DNA from: Paracoccaceae bacterium
GTDB taxonomy: Bacteria > Pseudomonadota > Alphaproteobacteria > Rhodobacterales > Rhodobacteraceae
Reading direction: 5' to 3'
DNA: 64,000 bases
NCBI GenBank assembly: GCA_947504705.1
Contig: CANNIA010000010.1
Span: 34,546-98,545 of the forward strand
Shown here: in pieces, positions 41,627 to 50,315 of the stretch
Numbering within the stretch: the first letter of the stretch is position 1
Layout of the letters: each line of letters opens with the position of its first letter
The notes under the pieces: model-generated
The model's database searches: none
What the model was told of the DNA's origin: nothing
Seen by the model: only the letters and a program-made list of their open reading frames with translations
Program-made: the position numbers and the translations under genes

Positions 41627-42721
41627 ATGGGTCCCTTCCCGCATTCCGCCCCGAAAGCCGCGATCACTGCCGAGAACCCGGCCGGAACCGACGGCTTTGA
41701 ATTCGTGGAATTCGCCCATCCCCAACCGCAGGAACTGCGCGACCTTTTCGCCCGCATGGGCTATGCGCTGACCGCCCGCCACAAAACCAAGGCGGTGGAG
41801 CTTTGGCAGCAGGGCGACATCACCTATGTACTGAATGACGAGCCCGGCAGCCACGCCCGCCGCTTTGTTGGTGAACACGGCCCTTGCGCGCCCTCGATGG
41901 GCTGGCGGGTGGTGGATGCCGCCCATGCCCATGCCCATGCGGTCAAACTTGGGGCAACCTCCTATGACGGTCCCGGCAAAGTCCTGGAGGTTCCGGCGAT
42001 TGTCGGCATCGGCGGTTCGCTGATCTATTTCATCGACCAGTACGACGAAGGCTTGAACCCCTATGCTGATTTCGATTGGCTGGGCACCGCCAAACCGCAT
42101 GGGGTTGGCTTCAACTACCTCGACCACCTGACCCACAACGTCCACAAGGGCAACATGGACAAGTGGTTCGATTTCTATTCGGGCCTGTTCAACTTCCGCC
42201 AGATCCGGTTCTTCGACATTGAAGGCAAGTTCACCGGGCTTTTCAGCCGCGCCCTGACCAGCCCTTGCGGCCGGATCCGCATTCCGGTGAACGAAGACCG
42301 GGGCGAGACCGGCCAGATCGTGGAATACCTGAAGCGCTACAAGGGCGAGGGCATCCAGCATATCGCTGTCGGTTGCGATGACATCTATTCCGCGACCGAT
42401 ACGATTGCGGATCGGGGCCTGAAGTTCATGCCGAAACCACCGATGGCCTATTATGCCCTGTCGAAGACCCGTGTTGTCGGCCATAACGAACCCATCGATA
42501 GGCTGGCCAAACACGGCATCCTGATCGACGGCGAAGGCGTGGTTGACGGGGGCGAGACGCGGATCCTGTTGCAAATCTTCTCGAAAACCGTGATCGGGCC
42601 GATCTTCTTTGAATTCATCCAACGCAAAGGCGATGACGGCTTTGGCGAGGGTAACTTCCGGGCGCTTTTTGAGAGCATCGAACAGGACCAGATCGAACGC
42701 GGTGTGCTTAAGGCGAGCTAA
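41627..42721 (+). CDS. hppD: 4-hydroxyphenylpyruvate dioxygenase
   Basis: Converts 4-hydroxyphenylpyruvate to homogentisate, decarboxylating and hydroxylating with non-haem iron. The protein has 364 residues and two VOC domains. Iron ligands are in LDHLTHNVHKG (His), GIQHIAVGCDD (His) and FFEFIQRKGDDGFGEGNF (Glu), the last being the HPPD signature. It starts MGPFPHSAPKAAIT with GAGG 6 bases upstream; starts further upstream add 46 residues with no family support. The product is degraded by hmgA/maiA/fahA some 18 kb away in this window. The stop overlaps that of convergent hpaH by 4 bp. Confidence 0.96.
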   Translation: MGPFPHSAPKAAITAENPAGTDGFEFVEFAHPQPQELRDLFARMGYALTARHKTKAVELWQQGDITYVLNDEPGSHARRFVGEHGPCAPSMGWRVVDAAHAHAHAVKLGATSYDGPGKVLEVPAIVGIGGSLIYFIDQYDEGLNPYADFDWLGTAKPHGVGFNYLDHLTHNVHKGNMDKWFDFYSGLFNFRQIRFFDIEGKFTGLFSRALTSPCGRIRIPVNEDRGETGQIVEYLKRYKGEGIQHIAVGCDDIYSATDTIADRGLKFMPKPPMAYYALSKTRVVGHNEPIDRLAKHGILIDGEGVVDGGETRILLQIFSKTVIGPIFFEFIQRKGDDGFGEGNFRALFESIEQDQIERGVLKAS

Positions 42722-43518
42722 GCGAAGCTGATCCGAACTTGACCAAAGGGGCCGAAGTCGGCGTGGAAGCTGCTTCCAGCCGGGGCCTCGATGGGTCGGA
42801 TGAAACTGCCGGATAGGACGATATCCCCCGCGCTAAGGCCCCGGCCATAGCGGGCAAGCCGATGCACCAGCCACAGGATGCCGGTGACCGGATCGTCAAG
42901 CACGCCCGCGCCAAGGCCGGTTTCCTCGACCACTCCGTCGCGTTTGACAACAGCGCCGACCCAACGCAAGTCGTGCGCACCCACGGTATGGCGCTGCGCC
43001 CCAAGCACGATCCCGGCATTGGCAGCATTGTCGCTGACCGTGTCGGTGATGATCCGTGCCTTGCCCGTCGCCGGATCGCTACGCAGAATCCGGGTATCCA
43101 GGATTTCCAGCGCCGGCGCGACATGCGCGGTCGCGGCTATGACATCCTCGCGGGTCGTTGCCGCGCCAGAAAGGACGCGGGCCATGATGAAAGCAATTTC
43201 CGCTTCAGCCCTCGGCTGGATGAACCGGCCAACGGGCACCGTTGCGCCGTCGGCAAAAAGCATGTCGTCCAGCAACACGCCCGAGTCCGGCGCGTCGATC
43301 TTTAGTGCCTCCTGCATCGCGCGCGAGGTCAGGCCGATCTTCCAGCCAATCCCCTTGCGGCCCCGCGCGTGTTTCATCGCGACAAATTCCGCCTGCACGG
43401 AATAGGCGTCGTCCAGCGTCATTTGCGGATAGGTCAGCGACAGAAGCCCGATCTGCTGGAGTGTCGCCTCGGCCTGAAGCAACGCTCGCGCTGCGGTGCG
43501 GTAATCGTCGGGGGTCAT
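42718..43518 (-). CDS. hpaH: 2-oxo-hept-4-ene-1,7-dioate hydratase
   Basis: Hydratase of the homoprotocatechuate meta-cleavage route, adding water to the dienoate from HpaG-type decarboxylation. It has 266 residues. The fold is FAH-like; segments such as GRKGIGWKIGLTSRAMQEAL, DAPDSGVLLDDMLF and RAEAEIAFIMARVL (metal-binding Glu pattern) fit HpaH/MhpD, and GAQRHTVGAHDLRWVGAVV and GDIVLSGSFIRP follow. It overlaps the upstream hpaG-like gene by 4 bp and is the last gene of the Hpa operon. The downstream aldolase HpaI is not in the window. HpaH versus MhpD is settled by the operon. Confidence 0.92.
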   Translation of the reverse strand: MTPDDYRTAARALLQAEATLQQIGLLSLTYPQMTLDDAYSVQAEFVAMKHARGRKGIGWKIGLTSRAMQEALKIDAPDSGVLLDDMLFADGATVPVGRFIQPRAEAEIAFIMARVLSGAATTREDVIAATAHVAPALEILDTRILRSDPATGKARIITDTVSDNAANAGIVLGAQRHTVGAHDLRWVGAVVKRDGVVEETGLGAGVLDDPVTGILWLVHRLARYGRGLSAGDIVLSGSFIRPIEAPAGSSFHADFGPFGQVRISFA

Positions 43519-44369
43519 TCGTCGGCCACTCCGTTCCTAAGCACGCCGATGCCTTCCGCCTCGATCTCGACCACATCGCCAGGTTTCAGCCAGATCGGCG
43601 GATCGAACCGTGCGCCTGCCCCTGTGGGCGTGCCGGTGACGATGATGTCACCCGGAACCAGCGTCGTGAAGGTAGAGATATAGGCAATCTGCCGGGCCAC
43701 CGGGAACAGCATCCGCCCGGTGCGGTCGTCCTGCCGGACGTCGCCATTGACGCGGGTGGTCAGGCGGATGTCTTTGATCTGGGCGGGGTCGGTAAAGGGC
43801 ACCAGCCCCGGCCCCATCGCGCCGGAGCGGTCCCAGTTCTTGCCCTGTGTCACGTTGAACTTCGCATGCCGCACCCAATCGCGGATCGTGCCTTCGTTGC
43901 AAAGTGTCAGGGCGGCGATGTGGGAAAGAGCCTGATCCTCCGGGATGCGGCGACCACCCTTGCCGATGACAACTGCAATTTCACCCTCATAGTCCAGTTG
44001 CGGGCTTTCCGGCGGGCGGATCAACGGCTTACCGTGACCCGTGAAGCTACGCGGAAAGCGGACAAAAAGCGACATGTTCGGCGGGGCTTCCTGCCCATCC
44101 TTGTACTCAGCATTTCGGTCGGGAAAGTTCACCCCGACGCAGATGATCTTCTCGGGGTCTGGGATTGGCAGGTCGTATGTGAACGATTGTTCCGTATGGG
44201 ACGCAGAGCGGTTCGCGGCAGCCGCAAGCACCAGCGCGACTGACCCCGCTTCGATCACGCTTCGCAGCGTTCGCCACTGCGAAAACTCCCCCGACAGCGC
44301 CAGAACACCGCCCGGTGCAGTGACACCCCAGTGCTGCTGCCCGTCCGAAGTAAAGGTGACGAGCATCAT
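43515..44369 (-). CDS. hpaG: FAH-fold decarboxylase/isomerase (HpaG-like)
   Basis: A 284-residue FAH-family protein. The catalytic metal segments are LDYEGEIAVVIGKGGRRIPED and KNWDRSGAMGPGLVPFTD, with FPVARQIAYISTFTTLVPGDIIVTGTP typical of the HpaG/OPET decarboxylase branch. E. coli HpaG is a two-domain 429-residue protein with decarboxylase and isomerase parts; this is a single-domain version, so decarboxylation of 5-oxo-pent-3-ene-tricarboxylate is the likely function, while isomerisation is done by the separate HpaF here. It overlaps hpaD and hpaH by 4 bp each. A general FAH-type acylpyruvase is the main alternative. Confidence 0.85.
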   Translation of the reverse strand: MMLVTFTSDGQQHWGVTAPGGVLALSGEFSQWRTLRSVIEAGSVALVLAAAANRSASHTEQSFTYDLPIPDPEKIICVGVNFPDRNAEYKDGQEAPPNMSLFVRFPRSFTGHGKPLIRPPESPQLDYEGEIAVVIGKGGRRIPEDQALSHIAALTLCNEGTIRDWVRHAKFNVTQGKNWDRSGAMGPGLVPFTDPAQIKDIRLTTRVNGDVRQDDRTGRMLFPVARQIAYISTFTTLVPGDIIVTGTPTGAGARFDPPIWLKPGDVVEIEAEGIGVLRNGVADE

Positions 44370-45346
44370 GGCGCGATGATCGGGGTGGCTTTAAGGTTGC
44401 TTGCCACGGTTGGGGTGCCGGCAAACAGACTGCCCTCCTCGAACCAACTGCGCGGGGCGGGCGCGCCCCAAAGCGTCTGGCGCTGCGGGTCCTTCAGGTC
44501 CCACTTGATCGGCTCAAGATCAGGGTCAACGGTTTGATAGTCCGAGCAATAGATCTCGATCCGGTGGCCGTCGGGGTCGCGGATATACAGGAAGAAGGCG
44601 TTGGAAATGCCGTGGCGGCCGGGGCCCCGTTCGATGTTCGCCAGCCAGCCAGTTGTCGACATAAGATCCAGAAGGTCGATGATGTTCAGCGGTGTCGGCA
44701 CCCAGAAGGCGGTGTGATGCAGGCGCGGGCCCAAACCGTTTGTGAACGCAAGGTCATGAACCCCGCCCTTCCGATGCGTCCAAGCGGCCCAAAGACGGCC
44801 AGTCTCGGCATCCTCGGTGTATTCGGTAACGCGAAAGCCGATCTCGTTCCAGAAGGCGACCGAGGCGTCGACATCCGGCGAGAAGCAGTTGAAATGGTCG
44901 ATCCGCAGGGGTTTGACCCCGTGATAAAGCTTGTACTGCTGATGGATCGGCGGCAGGCGGTCCATCCGGGCGTAGAATTCAAGCGGAATGCCCTGCGGGT
45001 CGCGGGTCCGAAAGCTGCGCGTGATATGCGGGGTCTCGACCCATTCCACCGGCAGGCCTTTGGCCTTGAAGAACACAGCCGCGCGGTCAAGGCTGTCTTC
45101 ATCCCAGACTTTGAAGCCCAGATACTGCGCCTCCGCCTTGTCGGCCTTTTTCAGGATGATGCAGTGGTGGCCACGCTCTTCCAGCGCCCGCAGCGTCAGC
45201 GTAGTGGCGTCTTCATAGGTGACCTGCAGGCCCAGAGTATCGACATAAAAGGCGCGAGACTTCGCTAGGTCGGTCACGCTGAATTCGACATGGCTCAGGC
45301 GCACGGTGTTGAAGGGCGGGTAAAGGTTCGGGGCGGGGACGGGCAT
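44366..45346 (-). CDS. hpaD: 3,4-dihydroxyphenylacetate 2,3-dioxygenase (VOC type)
   Basis: Extradiol ring-cleavage enzyme acting on homoprotocatechuate. It has 326 residues and four VOC modules. Iron-ligand regions are VRLSHVEFSVTDL (domain start), GVKPLRIDHFNCFSPDV (His), LGPRLHHTAFWVP (His) and RDPDGHRIEIYCSDYQ (Glu). This is the type I (Arthrobacter/Brevibacterium-like) enzyme, not the LigB-like one of E. coli. The neighbours hpaE, hpaF and hpaG-like confirm the pathway. The gap to hpaE is 3 bp. Confidence 0.94.
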   Translation of the reverse strand: MPVPAPNLYPPFNTVRLSHVEFSVTDLAKSRAFYVDTLGLQVTYEDATTLTLRALEERGHHCIILKKADKAEAQYLGFKVWDEDSLDRAAVFFKAKGLPVEWVETPHITRSFRTRDPQGIPLEFYARMDRLPPIHQQYKLYHGVKPLRIDHFNCFSPDVDASVAFWNEIGFRVTEYTEDAETGRLWAAWTHRKGGVHDLAFTNGLGPRLHHTAFWVPTPLNIIDLLDLMSTTGWLANIERGPGRHGISNAFFLYIRDPDGHRIEIYCSDYQTVDPDLEPIKWDLKDPQRQTLWGAPAPRSWFEEGSLFAGTPTVASNLKATPIIAP

Positions 45347-45349
45347 TTC

Positions 45350-46858
45350 TCAGGCTCCCAGACGCTGGATATTGTGGTGACCAAGGGCAAAGGCGGTGTT
45401 CTTCTGTTCCATGTAGAACTCAAATGACCAGTCGCCTCCATCACGCCCGATGCCGCTGGCCTTGACCCCGCCGAAGGGTGTGGGCAGATGGCGAACGTTT
45501 TCCGAGTTTACCCAGATCATGCCCGCCTCAAGCGCATCGCTGAACCGCAGCGCGCGGGTCAGGTCGTTGGTCCAGAGGTAGCCGGTCAACCCATAGGCGG
45601 TGGAATTGGCGATCTTCAGCGCCTCAGCTTCGTCCTGGAAGGTCAGCGAAGTCAGGAAGGGGCCGAAGACTTCTTCTTGCGAAATCCGCATTTCGGAATG
45701 GGCGTTCGTAAACAGCGTCGGACGGACGAACCAGCCCTTTTCGCCCACCCGATTGCCGCCTGCGGCAAGGATTGCGCCGTCAGCTTTGCCGATGCCGATG
45801 TAGGAAATGACCTTGTCGAAATGGGTCTTGTGGATCATCGGGCCAATTTCGGTTGCAGGGTCCAGCGGATGGCCGAGCTTGATCAGGTTGATCCGATCAA
45901 CCAGCTTCGTGTGGAACTCATCGGCAATCGTGTCCTGCACCAGAAGGCGGGAAGAAGACGTGCAGCGTTCGCCGTTCAGCGAGTAGATCATGAAGATCAC
46001 AGCATCCAGCGCGCGGTCCAGATCGGCGTCATCAAAGACCACCACCGGGTTCTTGCCGCCGAGTTCGAAATGCACCCGTTTCAGCGTGTCGGCACCCTGC
46101 TTCATGATCATCGACCCGGTCCGACTTTCGCCGACAAAGCTGATGGCTTTGATGTCGGGATGTTCGGTAAGGGCCTTGCCAGCTTCCTCCCCCAGACCGT
46201 TCACTAGGTTAAAAACTCCGGGCGGCAAACCTGCCTCATGGCAAATCTCGGCCAGCAGGCGGGCTGTCAGCGGGCTGAACTCGGCAGGTTTGTGAACCAC
46301 AGTGCAGCCTGCCGCCAACGCGGGTGCAATCTTCCACGTCGAGAGCATGAAGGGCGTGTTCCAGGGGGTGATCACCCCCACCGGACCGACGGGTTTGCGA
46401 GAGGTCACGTTCAGATGGTCAGTTGTTGGGAGACTTTTCCCGTCCCGCGCCGATGGGGCCAGATCTGCGAAGAAGCGGAAGTTCTCGGCCCCGCGCAAAG
46501 CGGCCTTGGACATGAAGCGCCAGGCCTGGCCGGTGTCCCAGCATTCGCAAAGCGCGATTTCCTCGGCCCGCGCCTCGATCAGGTCGGCGATGCGGTGCAG
46601 GATCGCTTTGCGTTTGTCGCCGGGCATCGCGGCCCAGGCCGGGAAGGCCGCCTTGGCCGCTTTGGCCGCTGCGTCGATGTCCGCTGCCGTCCCCCGTGCC
46701 GTCTGCGCGATCAGGCTTTCATCGACGGGCGAGTGGGTCTCGAACATGCCACCCGAACCGGGGGTATCGTGGCCGCCGATCAGGTTCAGTATCCCCTTGT
46801 CCCGGAACCGGGCAAGATGTCCGTCCAGTGTCGCCAGATGGGTTGCAAGATCGCTCAT
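45350..46858 (-). CDS. hpaE: 5-carboxymethyl-2-hydroxymuconate semialdehyde dehydrogenase
   Basis: A 502-residue NAD-dependent aldehyde dehydrogenase that oxidises the ring-cleavage product of homoprotocatechuate. The catalytic Glu region is VHFELGGKNPVVVFDDADL and the Cys is in NGERCTSSSRLLVQ; the Rossmann motif is FVGESRTGSMIMKQ. It overlaps hpaF by 4 bp and precedes hpaD. A general ALDH would share these motifs; the specific name rests on the operon. It is longer and distinct from the ALDH at 28557. Confidence 0.95.
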   Translation of the reverse strand: MSDLATHLATLDGHLARFRDKGILNLIGGHDTPGSGGMFETHSPVDESLIAQTARGTAADIDAAAKAAKAAFPAWAAMPGDKRKAILHRIADLIEARAEEIALCECWDTGQAWRFMSKAALRGAENFRFFADLAPSARDGKSLPTTDHLNVTSRKPVGPVGVITPWNTPFMLSTWKIAPALAAGCTVVHKPAEFSPLTARLLAEICHEAGLPPGVFNLVNGLGEEAGKALTEHPDIKAISFVGESRTGSMIMKQGADTLKRVHFELGGKNPVVVFDDADLDRALDAVIFMIYSLNGERCTSSSRLLVQDTIADEFHTKLVDRINLIKLGHPLDPATEIGPMIHKTHFDKVISYIGIGKADGAILAAGGNRVGEKGWFVRPTLFTNAHSEMRISQEEVFGPFLTSLTFQDEAEALKIANSTAYGLTGYLWTNDLTRALRFSDALEAGMIWVNSENVRHLPTPFGGVKASGIGRDGGDWSFEFYMEQKNTAFALGHHNIQRLGA

Positions 46859-47244
46859 TCGCCACCTTTCAGGTATTTGCGGATGGAACTGGCCTTGGGA
46901 GAAAGCACAGGGTCGATGTCGCGCATTTCCATAGACAGCATGAAGGAGGATGTGGCCATGACTTCAGCACAAAAGCCCTCGGCCGCAGCAAAGATTGCGG
47001 CGGTGGCTTGCGCTTTGGCCTCGACTGTGCGGCCGCCGCGCAGGCGGACCGAGATGTCAAGGAAGGCATGACCCGGGTTACCGTCCGCGATCACCACGTG
47101 ATCAACCTTGATCGCCCTGACTCGGACCCCGGCCAGCGCGATGACCCCGGTCGCAACCGCCGCATCCCGCAGCACGGCGCAAAGCCCCGCGACATCAAGT
47201 CGGGCTTCAAGACTGGCGGAGTAATCGATCTGGATATGCGGCAT
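46855..47244 (-). CDS. hpaF: 5-carboxymethyl-2-hydroxymuconate isomerase
   Basis: A 129-residue isomerase of the CHMI/tautomerase superfamily, acting after HpaE. The start MPHIQIDYSASLEARLDV places the catalytic Pro2 directly after Met; a central VDHVVIADGNPGHAFLDISVRL region and a terminal SMEMRDIDPVLSPKASSIRKY are the family pattern. It is the first gene of the Hpa operon, with a dyad upstream at 47254-47273. It overlaps hpaE by 4 bp. Confidence 0.92.
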   Translation of the reverse strand: MPHIQIDYSASLEARLDVAGLCAVLRDAAVATGVIALAGVRVRAIKVDHVVIADGNPGHAFLDISVRLRGGRTVEAKAQATAAIFAAAEGFCAEVMATSSFMLSMEMRDIDPVLSPKASSIRKYLKGGE

Positions 47245-47253
47245 CTTACCCTC

Positions 47254-47273
47254 TTACTTGCTTTGTTAAGTAA
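47254..47273. promoter_or_regulatory. likely HpaR operator
   Basis: TTACTT (47254-47259) and AAGTAA (47268-47273) form a dyad with an 8-bp spacer in the gap of about 97 bp between hpaF and hpaR. Its form is that of a MarR operator, and its place next to hpaR supports autoregulation and control of the Hpa operon. Confidence 0.5.
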
Positions 47274-47341
47274 AGCCACTCCCCGTGTCAAGCTGTCGCA
47301 ACGGGCTTGAGACTGAGGCAAAAGACGGGGATAGTCAGCAC

Positions 47342-47797
47342 ATGACCGATGAGCTTCCGCTGCGCCGCACGAAACGTTCGCTTCCCATCGCCCTTTTGAG
47401 GGCGCGGGAAAGTGTCATGGGTCCGATTCGCGAGATGCTCGCATCCTCTGGAGTGAACGAACAGAAGTGGCGCGTGCTGCGGGTGCTGCAGGAACGGGGC
47501 CCGTCGGAACTGACCCAGCTTGCCGATGAAGCCTGCCTTCTGTTGCCAAGCCTGACCCGGATCGCAAAGGCAATGGAGGAAGATGGGCTGATCTCCCGCA
47601 CGACGCCTGAAGACGACCGCCGCAAAACTATCGCCGCGATTACTCCGTCGGGCGAAGCGCTGATCCGCGCCCATTCCGCCAAAAGCGCGCAAATCTTCGC
47701 CCGGATCGAGCGGGATTTCGGGGCAGTGCGGCTGGAACAACTGCTGGACATGCTGGAAGCTCTGCAAGCCCTGCCGCGTGAGGGTGAGAAGGGTTAA
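47342..47797 (+). CDS. hpaR: homoprotocatechuate operon MarR regulator
   Basis: A 151-residue MarR regulator. The start MTDELPLRRTKRSLPIALLRARESVMGPIRE is characteristic of HpaR, followed by VLQERGPSELTQLADEACLLLPSLTRIAKAME (helix-turn-helix) and the wing TTPEDDRRKTIAAITPSGEAL. It is divergent from hpaF. The ATG at 47342 is chosen; the ribosome site (GGGGAT) is moderate. It should respond to 3- or 4-hydroxyphenylacetate or homoprotocatechuate, as in enterobacteria, but this is inferred. Its stop overlaps that of the flavin reductase by 4 bp. Confidence 0.92.
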   Translation: MTDELPLRRTKRSLPIALLRARESVMGPIREMLASSGVNEQKWRVLRVLQERGPSELTQLADEACLLLPSLTRIAKAMEEDGLISRTTPEDDRRKTIAAITPSGEALIRAHSAKSAQIFARIERDFGAVRLEQLLDMLEALQALPREGEKG

Positions 47798-48294
47798 CCT
47801 AGGCCCACCGCCTTGCGATAGGCACGCTGGCCATAAAGCAAAGCGGCAGTTTCGTCAGAGAGATCAACGCCGACCACATTGCCGACGATGATGTAATGCG
47901 TCTCCCACAAGAGCACGGTGGCAAGCTTGCATTCAAAGCGGGCGGTGGCCTGGTCCAGCATGGGCTGTCCGATCAGGCCCGCGCTCCAGCTGATCTGGTC
48001 AAAGCGGGTGGCGCGGTCCTGCCCGTCGCGGCCGGCGAAAAGGTTGGCGACCGATTCCTGACTTTCGTGCAGAAGGTTGGCGCAGAAAGCGCGGTTGCCA
48101 AGGATCGCGGCAGCAGCTGGGCTGCGGTGGTGGATGCAGGCCAAAAGCGACGGGTGGTCACCATCGGCGGAAACCGAGGTGAGCGAAGAAATCGTCACCC
48201 CCGACCGCCCCGATGGGCCGTCGGTCGTGGCCACGGCGACAAAGGTCGCAGCTCGGCTCATGCCTTCCAGAAAACGGCTGCGCAGGTCGGTCAT
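47794..48294 (-). CDS. flavin reductase (HpaC-like two-component reductase)
   Basis: A 166-residue split-barrel flavin reductase of the HpaC/NTAB family: ATFVAVATTDGPSGRSGVTISSLTSVSAD at the start (flavin-binding), PSLLACIHHRSPAAAAIL and FDQISWSAGLIGQPML later, ending HYIIVGNVVGVDL. It supplies reduced flavin to a two-component monooxygenase. Candidates are the acyl-CoA-dehydrogenase-fold protein in the same operon or an HpaB elsewhere. It starts 4 bp after the GS-like gene; the start at 48294 has GGGGTGA upstream and a longer frame running into the GS gene is rejected. Hpa-related use cannot be excluded. Confidence 0.88.
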   Translation of the reverse strand: MTDLRSRFLEGMSRAATFVAVATTDGPSGRSGVTISSLTSVSADGDHPSLLACIHHRSPAAAAILGNRAFCANLLHESQESVANLFAGRDGQDRATRFDQISWSAGLIGQPMLDQATARFECKLATVLLWETHYIIVGNVVGVDLSDETAALLYGQRAYRKAVGLG

Positions 48295-48298
48295 GGCG

Positions 48299-49639
48299 TC
48301 ACCCCAGGTCGAAGAATCGTTCCAGTTCCACGTCCGGAACCTTGCGCCGGAATTCGTCGTATTGGCCAGAGCGGGTAGAGCTGAAGCCCTCGACAAAGCG
48401 CTCCCCCAGCCAGTCCTTGGCGAAACCCGACCCGCGCAGCCGTTCGATCGCCTCGGGCATCGAGCGGGCAAAATCGCGGGGGGCTTCCTGGGCATACCCA
48501 GAGCCGATGATTTCCGGGTCGGGTTCGGCCTTTTCCAGGATCCCGGCGACACCGGCGGCGATGGTCGCGGCGGCGGTGAGGTAAGGGTTGGTATCGGCCC
48601 CTGGCAGGCGGTTTTCCACCCGCAGGCTGCCCGCGTCATGCCCCACCACCCGCAGCGCCGTCGTACGGTTCTCGTAGCCCCAAGTCAGGCCGGGCGGCGC
48701 GAAAGTTCCGGGCGCAAACCGGCGGTAGGAATTGACCGTTGGCAGGAAGATCAGCGTCATCTCGGCCAGGTATTTCTGCAAGCCCCCCAGGAAATGCCGG
48801 AAGGTCTGGCTGACCCCGTTCTTCTGTGACGGATCATGGAACAAGGGCTTCCCCGCCTTGTCCTTCAGGCTGATATGCAGGTGGATCGACTGGCTGTCCG
48901 CCTGTTCATTCCAGCGCGGCATGAAAGTCACCGACCGCCCCTGCCGTAACGCCAGCGCCCGGATGAAGTTCTTCAACAGCATCAGCTGATCGGCAGGCTC
49001 CAACCCCTCGCCCGCCGCAATGCAGGCTTCCATGAAGCCGGGGCCGATTTCTTCGTGCATCTTGGCAAGGCTGATCGCCAAGGGCTCACAGATCCCGGCC
49101 ACGGCCTCATACCATTCGGTCTGGACCGCCTGATAGATCACCAGATCATGGCTGGCGTGCTGAGTTGCAGTCCTCAGGTTCCGGTAGCCCTTCGCCCGTG
49201 CGCTTTCAGGGGTCTCGTCGAAAAGCGTGTATTCCAGCTCCATCCCGTATTTCGGCACGAACCCCGCCTCGCCCGCTCGCGCCAGCACCGATTCCAGGAT
49301 CGACCTGGGGCAAAGCTTGGCGGACTCTCCGGTGAAGTTGGACAGGACCAGAAGGTCATTGCCGGGCTTCGCCCAAGGCAGGCGGCGGACGCTGGAAGGA
49401 TCGACGGCAAGCGGATCGTCATGGAAATCGCCGGTCTCGTCATTCACTCCGGGGATGGTCAGCAGCACATCCGTCGGGTCCAGCGCCAGTTGCGCCGGGG
49501 CCATGCCCATGCCGTTTTTCACGATCCCGCGAAGGCTGCCAACCGAAACCATCTGCCCGCGCAGAAGCCCATTGGTATCGGCCATCGCAACCGTGGCGAA
49601 GCGGCTGGCGGGGTCGGCAAGATAGTCGTCAAGCGTCAT
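48299..49639 (-). CDS. glutamine-synthetase-family ligase, second copy
   Basis: A 446-residue GS-fold ligase. GS blocks: PKYGMELEYTLF (metal-binding Glu), TFMPRWNEQADSQSIHLHISL (a changed FMPKP...HVHxSL segment), PTVNSYRRFAPGTFAPPGLTWG, ALRVVGHDAGSLRVENRLPG and NPYLTAAATIAAGVAGIL. It clearly differs from housekeeping GlnA and from the GS-like gene at 38674. It belongs to the group of gamma-glutamyl-amide ligases; in an operon with a ring-cleavage dioxygenase and flavin enzymes it may activate or protect an amine or heterocyclic substrate. It overlaps tetR by 11 bp. Confidence 0.87.
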   Translation of the reverse strand: MTLDDYLADPASRFATVAMADTNGLLRGQMVSVGSLRGIVKNGMGMAPAQLALDPTDVLLTIPGVNDETGDFHDDPLAVDPSSVRRLPWAKPGNDLLVLSNFTGESAKLCPRSILESVLARAGEAGFVPKYGMELEYTLFDETPESARAKGYRNLRTATQHASHDLVIYQAVQTEWYEAVAGICEPLAISLAKMHEEIGPGFMEACIAAGEGLEPADQLMLLKNFIRALALRQGRSVTFMPRWNEQADSQSIHLHISLKDKAGKPLFHDPSQKNGVSQTFRHFLGGLQKYLAEMTLIFLPTVNSYRRFAPGTFAPPGLTWGYENRTTALRVVGHDAGSLRVENRLPGADTNPYLTAAATIAAGVAGILEKAEPDPEIIGSGYAQEAPRDFARSMPEAIERLRGSGFAKDWLGERFVEGFSSTRSGQYDEFRRKVPDVELERFFDLG

Positions 49640-50315
49640 GGATCACCTCTGCGGCTTTTGGGGTCTTCAGGGTTTGAAGCCGCGAAAGATCGGCCTCGGG
49701 ATTGGTGGAATAGGCGCGCAGAAAGACCTGCAGCCCGTTGGTGACATAGCGCGCCAACATGGTGCGGTTAAGCGCCAGATCGGGGCGATACAGCGCCCGT
49801 GTCCGGGGGGCGGAAAGGATTAACCCCCAAAGGTCTTCAGCGGCCAGTTCGGGATCTTCGAACCGCAAGCGACCTGCCGCACGCTGGCCTTGAAGAAACC
49901 CGGCCAGGGCATCAAGAAGCTGATCCGGTCCCGCCGCCTGATAGGCCCGCCCGATTTCAGGAAAACGCTGCACTTCCGCCAGGATCAGCCGGGCCAAGGA
50001 CAGCATCATCGGCTGCATCACGGTATCGGCATAGCGCCAGGCAAAGCTGTGCAATTGCTGCACCATCTCGCCGCTATCGGGTGCGGCAAAGGCCTGAAGC
50101 ATCGCATCACGCTTTTCCAGCATCATCCGCGCGAAAAGCGTCTCTTTCGACGGGAAGTATTGGTAAAGCGTTGGCTTGGTCAGCCCCGCTGCCTCGGCCA
50201 CCTGATCCATCGTGGTGCCGGAATAGCCATTGGCCGCAAAGCACTGCAGCGCCGCATCAAGAAACGCGCGCTCGCGGGCGATCCGATTCAGTTGGCGGCG
50301 GGGAAGTTCGCTCAT
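49629..50315 (-). CDS. TetR-family regulator inside the nicX-like operon
   Basis: A 228-residue TetR regulator. The helix-turn-helix is AFLDAALQCFAANGYSGTTMDQVAEAAGLTKPTLYQYFPSKETLFARM; the C-terminal helical domain resembles AcrR/TetR_C proteins with AWRYADTVMQPMMLSLARLILAEVQRFPEIG. It sits between the hydrolase and GS-like genes and overlaps both, so it is cotranscribed and probably represses its own operon. A 16-bp perfect palindrome upstream of the first gene (54010-54025) is the candidate site. The inducer is not evident. Confidence 0.9.
   Translation of the reverse strand: MSELPRRQLNRIARERAFLDAALQCFAANGYSGTTMDQVAEAAGLTKPTLYQYFPSKETLFARMMLEKRDAMLQAFAAPDSGEMVQQLHSFAWRYADTVMQPMMLSLARLILAEVQRFPEIGRAYQAAGPDQLLDALAGFLQGQRAAGRLRFEDPELAAEDLWGLILSAPRTRALYRPDLALNRTMLARYVTNGLQVFLRAYSTNPEADLSRLQTLKTPKAAEVIHDA

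Noticed and set aside
48295..48639. 115-residue N-terminal extension of the flavin reductase frame
   Set aside because: It overlaps the GS-like gene in another frame, and the family N-terminus starts at 48294.
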